The notes: a model not told the origin generated them from the letters alone. A stretch of DNA of 64,000 nucleotides from Rhodococcus opacus (GCF_012396235.1 NZ_JAAXPA010000005.1:124001-188000), one strand, 5' to 3'; positions 43,169 through 52,014 are shown, numbered from the stretch's first letter. Program-made: numbers and translations.

Positions 43169-44163
43169 GGTGCGACATTCCCATGGGTCAGCAGCCATCT
43201 CATGCCGGGTTCCCGGGTGCGGCTGATGCCCTTGTATTCGGCCATGTCCACCGGGAGGTCCTCGAGTACCCGGTACAGCCGATCGCCCCACTCCGGAACG
43301 GATGCGACGTCCCGGAACGAAAGCAGATACGTCCGGATCAGGAACATGACGGTGCCGGAGTGCGCGAGCCGGATCAGATGCTGCACTTCGGTTCTCAGGA
43401 ACAGGCGGTCCCCGACCTCGTCCAGCGGACCGTCGGCGAGGGTGCGCCGGTCCTTCCCCCACCGGGGATAGGTCTCGGTCGAGGTGTCGAGTTTGCCGTC
43501 CACGGTCAACGACCAGTTGGTGCGCCGGTAGCTCTGGCCGGGCTCGAGCCGCATCAGGAAGTTGTGTGCGCGGGTGATGATCTTCTCGCTGTGAATTCGC
43601 GGGACGGGGCCGTGAATTTCGAGGAAGCTCATGCCCACGTCGAATCCGAAGGACCAGTCCGCCGCGAACGTCACCAGTCCGGCGTCGCCCCACAATTCGC
43701 CCTCACGCTGGTCGAGCAGCACGACGTCTTCCTGGATCTGGCCGCAGATGTATACCAGCGGCGGCGCCGGCAACGTGTCGAGATCGCCGAACACGAAGCT
43801 GTGCTCGATCCCGAGGAGGTCGTTCTTCCAGAACCAGCTGCCCTCGCGCCGTTCGAGGGTCATGGTGCCGGGGTATTCGTCGGCGAGCATGCGCATCAGC
43901 GTGAGCATCGCGTCCCACGCGGCGGGGACCATGTGGGGCAGGCACTGGTGCCGCGACGGATCCTCGGCCAGGATGCGCTCGCGTTCGGCGAGTTCGCGGT
44001 GGTAGTCGGCGTCGATGGCGATGCGGGTCTCACCCCAGCTGCCGGTGGCGGTGTCGGTCGAGTGTCCGGCCGGTTCGACGTTGGTGCTGTAGCGGTACTG
44101 GTCGCGGGGAAAGGGGAACGGAAAGCGCGCGATGTGGTCGGCGCGCGAGTCGGTGGTTGTCAC
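43165..44163 (-). CDS. heme-dependent oxidative N-demethylase, DUF3445 catalytic subunit
   Basis: 332-aa DUF3445 protein. This family binds heme in a PAS-like fold and is the catalytic alpha subunit of dimethylamine N-demethylase/monooxygenase (DmmC-type). Characteristic segments are RFPFPFPRDQYRYSTNVEP, DQREGELWGDAGLVTFAADW and LRLEPGQSYRRTNWSLTVDG. Starts at GTG 44163 in a GTGA overlap with the reductase gene. The product would be methylamine plus formaldehyde if dimethylamine is the substrate; other small secondary or tertiary amines are possible. Confidence 0.83.
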   Translation of the reverse strand: MTTTDSRADHIARFPFPFPRDQYRYSTNVEPAGHSTDTATGSWGETRIAIDADYHRELAERERILAEDPSRHQCLPHMVPAAWDAMLTLMRMLADEYPGTMTLERREGSWFWKNDLLGIEHSFVFGDLDTLPAPPLVYICGQIQEDVVLLDQREGELWGDAGLVTFAADWSFGFDVGMSFLEIHGPVPRIHSEKIITRAHNFLMRLEPGQSYRRTNWSLTVDGKLDTSTETYPRWGKDRRTLADGPLDEVGDRLFLRTEVQHLIRLAHSGTVMFLIRTYLLSFRDVASVPEWGDRLYRVLEDLPVDMAEYKGISRTREPGMRWLLTHGNVAP

Positions 44164-45137
44164 AGATCCAGCTCCAATCGGTCTCCTGCGGAACGTGATA
44201 CGCACGGCATGATCGAATCTCCGGAGGCCTTCTCCTCCTCGGTGAGGAAGAGGTCGCGGTGTTCGATCTCACCGCCGCGAACCGGCAACCGGCATTCGCC
44301 GCACACACCCTGTCGGCAGAGGTTCGGAACGTTGATTCCCTTGTCCAGCAACGCTTCGAGGAGACTGGTTCCCGAGGGCACGGGCACGATCATTCCGGTG
44401 CGCCCGAGCGTGGCGGCAAAGGGCGCCCCCTCGGGCAGCGGGCCCGCCCCGAACGCCTCCGAGTGCACGCGCCCCGGCGGCCAGCCGCAGTCGCGGGCCC
44501 ACTCGGCCACCGCCGCGATCATCGGCGCGGGACCGCACGTGTAGACGTGGGTACCGAGTGGCTGGTCCGCCAGCTTCGGGATAAGTTGGTCCGCGAGTTC
44601 TCCGGGCGTGGAGACCGTGATCATCCGGTCACCGCACAGCGCCGCCAACTCGTCGGCGTGCGCTCCCGACTGGTCGCGGAAAGAGTAGATCACTTCGAAC
44701 GAACGACCCCACTCGAGCGCGGCCCGGACGTGCGACAGGATCGGTGTGACGCCGATTCCACCCGCGACCAGCAGGTGGTGCCGAGCATTGAGCACGGGCG
44801 CGAACGCACTCCGCGGAAGGCTCACACGGATGCGCTGATCCGGCTGGAGGTCGTGGACCCAGCGCGAACCCCCGTGGCCGTTCTCGTCGAGCCGGACCGA
44901 GATCGCGTAGTGGTCCGGCTCGATCGAGGGGCCGGTGAGCGAGTAGGAATTCTGCCGACCCTCGGCCCAGGTGACGGCGATGTGGCTGCCCGGGGTGAAC
45001 GACGGCAGGGTGCGGCCTGCCGGGTCCGCGAGGACGACGTGACGGATGCCCGGACACAGCAGCCGTGCCTCGCGCACTGTCAGGGTGAGCCCTCCGGTGA
45101 TGCTCTCGCCCGCAACTGTTTCGAGGGCCGTGGTCAT
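44160..45137 (-). CDS. PDR/VanB-type reductase, N-demethylase reductase subunit (DmmB-like)
   Basis: 325 aa. Flavin domain with RQNSYSLTGPS, NAD domain with AGGIGVTPILSHV and CGPAPMIAAV, C-terminal [2Fe-2S] domain with CRQGVCGECRLPV. It resembles IacF in build but serves the heme demethylase: it overlaps the DUF3445 gene by GTGA and the DmmA gene by 4 bp. ATG 45137 follows CGGAGGA. Confidence 0.85.
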   Translation of the reverse strand: MTTALETVAGESITGGLTLTVREARLLCPGIRHVVLADPAGRTLPSFTPGSHIAVTWAEGRQNSYSLTGPSIEPDHYAISVRLDENGHGGSRWVHDLQPDQRIRVSLPRSAFAPVLNARHHLLVAGGIGVTPILSHVRAALEWGRSFEVIYSFRDQSGAHADELAALCGDRMITVSTPGELADQLIPKLADQPLGTHVYTCGPAPMIAAVAEWARDCGWPPGRVHSEAFGAGPLPEGAPFAATLGRTGMIVPVPSGTSLLEALLDKGINVPNLCRQGVCGECRLPVRGGEIEHRDLFLTEEEKASGDSIMPCVSRSAGDRLELDL

Positions 45138-45670
45138 GGCAGTTCCTCCGAGTCGGCTCGATATCCCAGGTAGGCGCTGTGGCGTCGGGAGTAGTGGTAG
45201 TAGACGGTGAGTTCGGCGGAACAACCGGCGCACGGTGTCCGGCCGCCGATGGCGACCGGCACCGAGGGCGACGTGGTATGGCAGTGCGCGCAGAACACGT
45301 CGCGCACCGGGGCGTCGGGGGCGATGATCGCGGCGATCTCGGCGGGCAACGCGCCCGCGGAGATCAGCCGGGCACGCACCGCTCCCACCATGCGCTCGGG
45401 GCCCGCCACGACGAACCGCCACCCGATGCGCGCCTCGGACAGCAGTTCGCCGAGCCCGCCGAACCCGGATCCGGCCCCGTCGTCCACGATCACCGTGCGA
45501 GTGGGAACGGGCGCCACGCGCTCGGACAGCTCACGGATGACCTGTGCGCCGACCGAGCGCTCCGAGACCAGTACGTAGCGGGTGACGAGAGCGCCCGCTC
45601 CGAGGTCGTCGACGGCCGAGTAGTCGGATCGCCACCGTGGGACGCTGGTCGACCTCATCGATACCGTCAT
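45134..45670 (-). CDS. dmmA: dimethylamine monooxygenase subunit DmmA family protein
   Basis: 178 aa. The C-terminal zinc-type motif is FCAHCH plus CAGC, then YYHYSRRHSAYLGY, which I recognise from DmmA-family proteins. The N-terminal part (FVVAGPERMVGAVRARLISAG) resembles an NAD-domain fragment of reductases. Third component of the N-demethylase, encoded just before the reductase. Start ATG 45670 or 45658; neither has a strong SD, consistent with coupling to the cupin gene 6 nt upstream. Confidence 0.75.
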   Translation of the reverse strand: MTVSMRSTSVPRWRSDYSAVDDLGAGALVTRYVLVSERSVGAQVIRELSERVAPVPTRTVIVDDGAGSGFGGLGELLSEARIGWRFVVAGPERMVGAVRARLISAGALPAEIAAIIAPDAPVRDVFCAHCHTTSPSVPVAIGGRTPCAGCSAELTVYYHYSRRHSAYLGYRADSEELP

Positions 45671-45676
45671 CGCGGA

Positions 45677-46060
45677 TCAGGGAGCGAAGGAACGGTGGCC
45701 GACGAAGTAGGCCAGTGCGCGGTCGGGGGTGGTGAAGCGGATACGCGAGCCCCTGGGGAAGAAGATCGCATCCTTCGCCTTCGCCACCTCGACCTGGCCG
45801 GTGTCGAGGTTCTCGAGGGTGAACTCCCCTTCGAGGACGACCTTCATCTCGTCGTAGGCGTAGTAGTAGTCGAGCGGGGCGTCGGTGCGCTGGAGTTCGA
45901 AGTAGCCGGCCGACATCTCCGAGCCGTCCGGGTTGGCGAAGACGTCGTCGATGTACCCCTTGGTGCCCGGGTACTCCGAGACCGGCATCTGAGGCAGGTT
46001 CTCGTGGAATCCAGCGGTGACGCGGAACGGGACGGCGGTGGGCTTGTCGGTCGTGGTCAT
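45677..46060 (-). CDS. cupin protein (EutQ-like)
   Basis: 127-aa single-domain cupin (YYYAYDEMKVVLEGEFTLEN; FFPRGSRIRFTTPD). Similar small cupins are annotated as EutQ-like. First gene of the leftward N-demethylase operon, ATG 46060 after GGGAGA. Possible roles are binding of amine or formaldehyde-derived metabolites; no evidence for catalysis beyond the fold. Confidence 0.75.
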   Translation of the reverse strand: MTTTDKPTAVPFRVTAGFHENLPQMPVSEYPGTKGYIDDVFANPDGSEMSAGYFELQRTDAPLDYYYAYDEMKVVLEGEFTLENLDTGQVEVAKAKDAIFFPRGSRIRFTTPDRALAYFVGHRSFAP

Positions 46061-46375
46061 GGGTTCTCCCTGAAGGTGTGGTGAGTTGGGTCCGCGACCT
46101 CCTCTGCATGAAACGAGGAGTAGCAACAGGAAACCACACGACGTATTTCGATGACGTAAATCAATCGGACAGAGCCGGAAACGTGCAGATCAGAGCGAGG
46201 ATATTTATTGAAAGAGCGTTTGAACGCCGTAAATTGGTGATGCACCAACAACGTTGCCGTAACACGATCGACATAGTAGAACTGTTTCATAGTGAACAAC
46301 AGCGATTCATGACATGAAACGAACCGCTACCCATGCCGACAGCGCCCGATCATCCGGCCGAATGAAGGAAGCAAC
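46061..46375. promoter_or_regulatory. 315-nt divergent control region of the methylated-amine cluster
   Basis: Markedly A/T-richer than the surroundings and free of credible genes. It holds ATGAAAC three times: within CATGAAACGA at 46108-46117 and 46313-46322, and inverted (GTTTCAT) at 46284-46290. A run of A/T-rich sequence at 46198-46240 (GGATATTTATTGAAAG) could contain promoter -10 elements. It should carry promoters for both the demethylase and the glutamylmethylamide operons. Confidence 0.5.
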
Positions 46376-47569
46376 GTGACACAGACAGCAAAGTTCGTGA
46401 TCGTCGGTGGGGGACTCGAAGGTCTCGCCATCGCGTGGTCGCTCGCGGACCGCGGAGAGACCGATGTCCTGGTCCTCGAGCGTGACACCCTGTGCTCGGG
46501 TATGACCGGCAAGTCCAGTGGCGTGGTCCGGTGCCACTACGGGTCGCCGTCGCTGGCGGCGATGTCGTGGTACGGCGTCGAAATCTTCACCAGGGCCACC
46601 GAGATCTTCGGCGACGACATGGCATTCCGCCAGTGCGGATACGTGGTCGGCGTCGGTGAGAACAACATCGACCCGCTGAAGGCGAACGTCGCGATGATGC
46701 AGGGCCTCGGTATCGACGTCGACTACATCGGCCACGACAAGATGGCCGAACTGTGGCCGGGGCTGCATCTCGACGACTTCGCCGCCTTCGCGTACGAGCC
46801 CCTCGGTGGCCGCGGTGAGGCGTACATGGCCGGCATGGCGTTCGGTGCCTCGGCCCGCAAGCTGGGCGTCACGATCCGCCAGAGCACGCCGGTGGCGTCG
46901 CTGCTGCAGAACGCGGACGGCCGCGTCTACGGGGTGACGCTCGCGAACGGCGACGAAGTGCATGCCGAGCAGGTGATCCTCGCGACCGGTCCGTGGGCCC
47001 CCGAACTCGGCGCCGGTGTCGGCGTCGACATCCCGGTGAAAGCCCAACGGGCGCAGCTTGTCCTGATCGATCAGGGTGTTCCGACTCCGGAGGTGCCGGT
47101 GCTGTCGGACCTGGCCGGACTGCAGTACATCTGCCGCGAGCCGAACGGCGAACTGCTCGTCGGCAACAGCGACCACGCTGCGCCCGAATACATCGACCCC
47201 GACAAGTACAGCAACCGCGCGGACGACAGCACCATCGAGAAGAACATCGGCAAGCTCGGGAACCGTCTGCCCGACATGCCCGATCCGCGGATCACCTCGA
47301 GCTACGTCGGCGCGTACGACGTCACTCCCGACTACAACCCGATCATCGGACCCGCACCGGTCGACGGACTGTTCCTGGCCACCGGGTTCTCCGGTCACGG
47401 TTTCAAGATCTCGCCGGCGGTCGGCCGCCTCGTCGCCGACATGCTCCTCGACGACGGCACGACCAGCCTCCCGAACGTCGAGCCGTCCGACTTCCGCTAC
47501 TCACGCTTCGAGGAGGACGACCTCCTCTTCAGCCTGCACCCCTACGAGGGTGCCGGCGAGATGCGCTGA
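46376..47569 (+). CDS. FAD-dependent oxidase, sarcosine oxidase beta-like; candidate N-methylglutamate oxidase
   Basis: 397-aa DAO-fold flavoprotein. FAD motif VIVGGGLEGLAIAWSLADRG at the N-terminus, the conserved GKSSGVVRCHYG, and FLATGFSGHGFKISPAVG near the C-terminus. GTG 46376 has AAGGAAG. It is the first gene before GMAS and the N-methylglutamate synthase subunits, in the place where a four-subunit N-methylglutamate dehydrogenase (MgdABCD) occurs in methylotrophs; here a single SoxB/MgdA-like protein may do that job, giving glutamate and formaldehyde. Sarcosine or dimethylglycine oxidation is the alternative. Confidence 0.78.
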   Translation: MTQTAKFVIVGGGLEGLAIAWSLADRGETDVLVLERDTLCSGMTGKSSGVVRCHYGSPSLAAMSWYGVEIFTRATEIFGDDMAFRQCGYVVGVGENNIDPLKANVAMMQGLGIDVDYIGHDKMAELWPGLHLDDFAAFAYEPLGGRGEAYMAGMAFGASARKLGVTIRQSTPVASLLQNADGRVYGVTLANGDEVHAEQVILATGPWAPELGAGVGVDIPVKAQRAQLVLIDQGVPTPEVPVLSDLAGLQYICREPNGELLVGNSDHAAPEYIDPDKYSNRADDSTIEKNIGKLGNRLPDMPDPRITSSYVGAYDVTPDYNPIIGPAPVDGLFLATGFSGHGFKISPAVGRLVADMLLDDGTTSLPNVEPSDFRYSRFEEDDLLFSLHPYEGAGEMR

Positions 47570-47614
47570 CCCACAGACCCCCTCACCCGTAGACCACCAG
47601 TTCAGGAGCTACCC

Positions 47615-48976
47615 ATGGCTGTCGACACTGCTGACGCGTTCACCGCGCAGAACATCGTGACAACCCCACCGCAGACCTTGTCCGAGGTGGCCCGGGCCAC
47701 CGGAACCACCTTCATCCTCGCCCTGTTCGTGACGCTGTCCGGCAAGCCGTGCGCCAAACTGGTCCCGATCGAGGCCGTCGAGCAGCTTCAGGACGACGGC
47801 GTGGGCTTCGCCGGGTACGCGGCGGGGCACATGGGGCAGGAGCCCAAGGATTCCGATCTCGTTGCCGTACCGGACGTCTCGTCGTTCACGCCGATCCCGT
47901 TCGTCAAGCCCGGACTGGCGATCGTGCACTGCGACCCGCACGTGGAGGGTAAACCCTGGCCGTATGCGCCGCGGGTGATCCTGAAGGAGACGCTGAAGAA
48001 GGCGTCCGATCTCGGCCTGTCCGTCAACGTCGGCGCGGAGATCGAGTACTTCCTCGTCCACCGCGTCGGAGACGGCGCCCTCACCACCGCGGACACCGCC
48101 GACGTCAGCCGTCAGCCGTGTTACGACGCCCGCGACGTCACCCGGATGTACGACCATTTGACCGAGGTGTCCGCGGCCATGAACGCGCTCGGCTGGGGTA
48201 ACTACGCCAACGACCACGAGGACGGCAACGGGCAGTTCGAGCAGAACTTCGACTACGCCGACGCCATGACCACCGCCGACCGGGTGATCACCGCCCGGTA
48301 CCTGCTGTCGGTGATCGCCGAGAAGCGCGGCATGAAGGCCACGTTCATGCCCAAACCCTTCTCCGACCGCACCGGGTCCGGCATGCACCTGCACCTGTCG
48401 CTGTGGAACGACGCCGGTTCGGTGTTTCCGGACGGCGACGATCCGAAGGGGCTGGGACTGTCGAGGACGGCGTACGCGTTCATCGCGGGGATCCTGGAGC
48501 ACGCGTGCGCGCTGCAGGGTGTGATCGCGCCGACCGTCAACTCGTACAAGCGGACCGGCGCCACGTCCACGAGCAGCGGCGCCACCTGGTCGCCTCGCTA
48601 CGCCACGTACGGCGGCAACGACCGCACCCACTACCTCCGGGTGCCGGACAAGAACCGGGTGGAACTGCGCGGCGGCGACGGCTCGGCCAATCCCTACCTC
48701 GCCGCGGCCACCGCCATCGCCGCCGGCCTGGACGGCATCGAACGCGATCTCGACCCCGGCACCCCCGGCTCCGGCGACAGTCCCAGCGACATGCTGCCGA
48801 TGACGCTGCTGCACGCGATGGACGCCCTGGAATCGGATCCGGTCGTGACGGGCGCCCTGGACGTCGCGGGCCCCGGGGTCGCCGAGTACTTCGCGACACT
48901 CAAGCGCGAGGAGTTCTTCGCCTGGCACAACACCGTCTCCCCCTGGGAACTCGACCACTACCTGACAGCGTTCTGA
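47615..48976 (+). CDS. type III glutamine synthetase-like, gamma-glutamylmethylamide synthetase
   Basis: 453 aa of the GlnT/GMAS class. Glutamine-synthetase metal and ATP motifs: VGAEIEYFLVHR, GNGQFEQNFDYADAM, GSGMHLHLSLW, NSYKRTGA and NRVELRGGDGSANPY. Shorter than GlnA and lacking the adenylylation loop. Next to N-methylglutamate synthase genes it most likely couples glutamate to methylamine (or another short alkylamine). ATG 47615 is 45 nt after the flavoprotein. Confidence 0.85.
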   Translation: MAVDTADAFTAQNIVTTPPQTLSEVARATGTTFILALFVTLSGKPCAKLVPIEAVEQLQDDGVGFAGYAAGHMGQEPKDSDLVAVPDVSSFTPIPFVKPGLAIVHCDPHVEGKPWPYAPRVILKETLKKASDLGLSVNVGAEIEYFLVHRVGDGALTTADTADVSRQPCYDARDVTRMYDHLTEVSAAMNALGWGNYANDHEDGNGQFEQNFDYADAMTTADRVITARYLLSVIAEKRGMKATFMPKPFSDRTGSGMHLHLSLWNDAGSVFPDGDDPKGLGLSRTAYAFIAGILEHACALQGVIAPTVNSYKRTGATSTSSGATWSPRYATYGGNDRTHYLRVPDKNRVELRGGDGSANPYLAAATAIAAGLDGIERDLDPGTPGSGDSPSDMLPMTLLHAMDALESDPVVTGALDVAGPGVAEYFATLKREEFFAWHNTVSPWELDHYLTAF

Positions 48977-49000
48977 CAGACCTCCCGAAAGGAGACATCC

Positions 49001-49897
49001 ATGTGTGGAATCGTCGGACTTCACCTGCGTGAGCCGTCCCTCTACCCACAACTCGGCGCCCTGCTCACCGACATGCTCGGTCAGATGTGCGACCGCGGAC
49101 CCGATTCCGCAGGCATGGCGATTTACGGGGACCAGGCCTGGTCGCCGGTCGGTGAGTCCACGGTCTCGCTGCTCGACTGCCCCGTCCCCGCAGCGGAACT
49201 CGCCGCAACGCTGTCGGCGTCCCTCGACACCACCGTCACCGGAATCGACCTGCAGCCGACGACGATCCTGCACGGCGTCGTCGGCGCCGAGGATCTCGCG
49301 GCGGCAGTGCGCAGCGTGGTGCCGTCGGCGCGGGTCATCGGCTTCGGTGACGACCTGACCGTTCTCAAGGGCGTCGGAAACCCCATCGACCTGGCGAACC
49401 GGTTCGGGCTGCCGTCGGCGAGCGGCTGGCAGGGTGTCGCGCACACCCGCATGGCCACCGAATCCGCGGTGACCGCCGAGGGGTCGCACCCGTTCTCCGT
49501 CGGCCCCGACCAGTGCCTCGTGCACAACGGCTCGTTCTCCAACCACATGAGCATCAAGCATCAGCTCGAACGTGACGGCGTCGCGTTCGACAGCGCCAAC
49601 GACACCGAGGTCGGGGCGCGGTTCGTCGCCAAGCAGCTCGCCGAGGGCGTCGACCTGGAGAAGGCGCTGCTGATGCTGAACGAGACGTTCGACGGCTTCT
49701 ACACCCTGCTCGTCTCGACGGCCGACTCGTTCGCCGTGGTCCGGGACGCCATCTCCTGCAAGCCCGCCGTCATAGCCCAGACCGACCAGTGGGTCGCGAT
49801 GGCCTCCGAATACCGCGCCCTGGCGAACCTGCCTGGCGTCGACAACGCCCGAATCTTCGAGCCCGAACCGGAAGAGGTGTACGTATGGCACCGGTAG
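49001..49897 (+). CDS. mgsA: glutamine amidotransferase class II, N-methylglutamate synthase subunit A
   Basis: 298-aa Ntn-type amidotransferase. The nucleophile Cys2 is exposed after Met removal (MCGIVGLH), followed by MCDRGPDSAGMAIYG, VAHTRMATES and CLVHNGSFSNH. Corresponds to the GltB N-terminal domain as a separate subunit. In N-methylglutamate synthase it handles the gamma-glutamylmethylamide. ATG 49001 follows AAAGGAG. Overlaps the next gene by 13 bp. GlxB is the same family under another name. Confidence 0.83.
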   Translation: MCGIVGLHLREPSLYPQLGALLTDMLGQMCDRGPDSAGMAIYGDQAWSPVGESTVSLLDCPVPAAELAATLSASLDTTVTGIDLQPTTILHGVVGAEDLAAAVRSVVPSARVIGFGDDLTVLKGVGNPIDLANRFGLPSASGWQGVAHTRMATESAVTAEGSHPFSVGPDQCLVHNGSFSNHMSIKHQLERDGVAFDSANDTEVGARFVAKQLAEGVDLEKALLMLNETFDGFYTLLVSTADSFAVVRDAISCKPAVIAQTDQWVAMASEYRALANLPGVDNARIFEPEPEEVYVWHR

Positions 49898-50583
49898 CCA
49901 CCACCGAAGCGACTGTCCTGAACCTCGAGACGTCGAGTACCCGTGCCGTCAACGAGCGGCTCACCTCCCCAGAAGCCCCGAAGACGGTCACGGTCACCGG
50001 CCCGCAGGGCGCGCACGCGCTGGCCTGCGGCCTCGACTCCGACATCGACGTCACCATCGACGGGCACGTCGGCTACTACTGCGCCGGCATGAACCAGCAC
50101 GCGACGGTGACCGTCACCGGAAACGCCGGAGTCGGGGTCGCCGAGAACATGATGTCGGGAACGGTGCACGTCAAGGGTGATGCGTCGCAGTCCGCGGGCG
50201 CCACCGCCCACGGCGGCCTCCTCGTGATCGACGGCAATGCCGCTGCGCGCTGCGGCATCTCGATGAAGGGCGTCGACATCGTCGTCGGCGGCAACATCGG
50301 CCACATGTCCGCGTTCATGGGTCAGGCCGGGCGTCTCGTCGTTCTCGGCGACGCCGGCGAGGCCCTCGGCGACTCGCTGTACGAGGCCCGCATCTACGTG
50401 CGCGGCACCGTCGCCTCCCTCGGCGCCGACTGCATCAAGAAGGAAATGCGCGAGGAGCACCTGACGGAACTGCGGGAACTGCTGGATCTGGCCGGTTTCG
50501 ACGCCGACCCGTCCGAGTTCACTCGCTACGGCTCTGCCCGCAAGCTCTACAACTTCCACGTCGACAACGCCAGCGCGTACTAG
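49885..50583 (+). CDS. mgsB: GXGXG-domain protein, N-methylglutamate synthase subunit B
   Basis: 232-aa beta-helix corresponding to the GltB C-terminal GXGXG domain, with repeated glycine-turn units (VTVTGNAGVGVAENMMSGTV; ARCGISMKGVDIVVGGNIGH; LVVLGDAGEALGDSLYEARI). ATG 49885 lies inside the end of mgsA, and the longer upstream frame is antisense-like shadow of mgsA. Also known as GlxC. Structural/domain partner of the FMN subunit. Confidence 0.83.
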   Translation: MAPVATTEATVLNLETSSTRAVNERLTSPEAPKTVTVTGPQGAHALACGLDSDIDVTIDGHVGYYCAGMNQHATVTVTGNAGVGVAENMMSGTVHVKGDASQSAGATAHGGLLVIDGNAAARCGISMKGVDIVVGGNIGHMSAFMGQAGRLVVLGDAGEALGDSLYEARIYVRGTVASLGADCIKKEMREEHLTELRELLDLAGFDADPSEFTRYGSARKLYNFHVDNASAY

Positions 50584-50593
50584 GAGAACCGTC

Positions 50594-51910
50594 ATGAACA
50601 CCCCGAACCCGGCCCTGCGCGAATCGGCGACGTTCGACCGCGGCGTCATCTCCGAGATCCAGCGGGCCGCCGAGACCGGCATCTACGACATCCGCGGCTG
50701 GGGTGCCAAGCGCAAGCTGCCGCACTTCGACGACCTGCTGTTCCTCGGCGCGTCGATGTCGCGGTACCCGCTCGAGGGCTACCGCGAGAAGTGCGACACC
50801 GACGTCGTGCTCGGCGACCGCAACGCCAAGTTCCCGCTGCACCTGGACATCCCGATCACCATCGCCGGCATGAGCTTCGGGGCATTGTCCGGGCAGGCGA
50901 AGGAAGCCCTCGGCCGCGGCGCCAGCGAGGTCGGCACATCCACCACCACCGGTGACGGCGGCATGACCCCCGAGGAACGCGGGCAGTCGAAGAACCTCGT
51001 CTACCAGTACCTGCCGTCCCGGTACGGGATGAACCCGGACGACCTCCGCAAGGCCGACGCCATCGAGATCGTCCTCGGCCAGGGCGCCAAGCCCGGCGGC
51101 GGCGGAATGCTGCTGGGACAGAAGATCACCGAACGCGTCGCCGGGATGCGCACCCTCCCGATGGGTGTCGACCAGCGGTCGGCCTGCAGGCACCCCGACT
51201 GGACCGGTCCCGACGACCTCGCGATCAAGATCATCGAACTGCGCGAGATCACCAACTGGGAGAAGCCGATCTACATCAAGGTCGGCGCCACCCGCACCTA
51301 CTACGACGTGAAGCTCGCAGTGAAGGCCGGCGCCGACGTCGTCGTGGTCGACGGCATGCAGGGCGGCACCGCCGCCACCCAGGACGTGTTCATCGAGCAC
51401 GTCGGCATCCCCACCCTGGCCGCGATCCCGCAGGCGGTCCAGGCGCTGCAGGAACTCGGGGTGCATCGCAAGGTACAGCTCATCGTGTCGGGGGGTATCC
51501 GTAGCGGCGCCGACGTCGCGAAGGCCATGGCGCTCGGGGCGGACGCCGTCGCCATCGGCACCGCCGCCCTGATCGCGCTGGGCGACAACAGCCCCCGCTA
51601 CGCGAAGCAGTACGAGGAACTGGGCTCGGCGGCCGGGTTCTACGACGACTTCCAGGCCGGCAAGGACCCCGCCGGCATCACCACCCAGGACCCGGAACTG
51701 TCGAAGAACCTCGACCCCGTCGAGGGCGGACGCCGGCTCGCGAACTACCTGCGGGTGCTCACCATGGAGGCGCAGACCCTCGCCCGCGCCTGCGGGAAGT
51801 CGCACCTGCGCAACCTCGAACCCGAGGACCTCGTCGCCCTCACCGTCGAGGCGTCGGCGATGGCCCGCGTGCCCCTCGCCGGAACCACCTGGATCCCCGG
51901 CGCCCTGTAG
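50594..51910 (+). CDS. mgsC: FMN-binding glutamate synthase family protein, N-methylglutamate synthase subunit C
   Basis: 438-aa TIM-barrel corresponding to the synthase domain of GltB. FMN/substrate motifs are SFGALSGQAKEALGRGA, TTTGDGGMTPEER, GQGAKPGGGGMLLGQKI and VDGMQGGTAATQD. The 3Fe-4S cysteine region of full GltB is replaced by CRHPDW plus CGKSHL. 10 nt after mgsB. Its TAG stop is the foot of hairpin repeat B1. Also named GlxD. Confidence 0.84.
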   Translation: MNTPNPALRESATFDRGVISEIQRAAETGIYDIRGWGAKRKLPHFDDLLFLGASMSRYPLEGYREKCDTDVVLGDRNAKFPLHLDIPITIAGMSFGALSGQAKEALGRGASEVGTSTTTGDGGMTPEERGQSKNLVYQYLPSRYGMNPDDLRKADAIEIVLGQGAKPGGGGMLLGQKITERVAGMRTLPMGVDQRSACRHPDWTGPDDLAIKIIELREITNWEKPIYIKVGATRTYYDVKLAVKAGADVVVVDGMQGGTAATQDVFIEHVGIPTLAAIPQAVQALQELGVHRKVQLIVSGGIRSGADVAKAMALGADAVAIGTAALIALGDNSPRYAKQYEELGSAAGFYDDFQAGKDPAGITTQDPELSKNLDPVEGGRRLANYLRVLTMEAQTLARACGKSHLRNLEPEDLVALTVEASAMARVPLAGTTWIPGAL

Positions 51911-51982
51911 GCGGCTCCGCCACCCGTGCGCCTTTTTGGTAGCTGGAGCAACCAGAAAGGCGCACGGGCGCGAAGCGCCTAC
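51907..51982. repeat. intergenic hairpin repeat, family B copy 1
   Basis: Main 13-bp stem CCCGTGCGCCTTT (51923-51935) with 51956-51968, enclosing a second small helix GGTAGCT/AGCAACC. An outer 7-bp GTAGGCG/CGCCTAC clamp (51907-51913, 51976-51982) starts over the mgsC stop. Copy 2 is at 55380-55425. Confidence 0.85.
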
Positions 51983-52014
51983 CGGCTTGAAACTATGAGT
52001 AGAGGACCGACAAC

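Noticed and set aside
46108-46134. GlnR box made from two GAAAC blocks
   Set aside because: The two GAAAC blocks start 20 bp apart instead of 22, and no GTnAC lies at the proper spacing between them.
46078-46317. 79-residue plus-strand frame in the 46.1-46.4 kb gap
   Set aside because: A/T-rich composition, no domain, no clear SD, and it overlaps the repeated control motifs; better read as regulatory DNA.
47609-49891. Long minus-strand frame of 760 residues opposite GMAS and mgsA
   Set aside because: Antisense shadow; the plus-strand genes have complete family motifs and proper ribosome binding sites.
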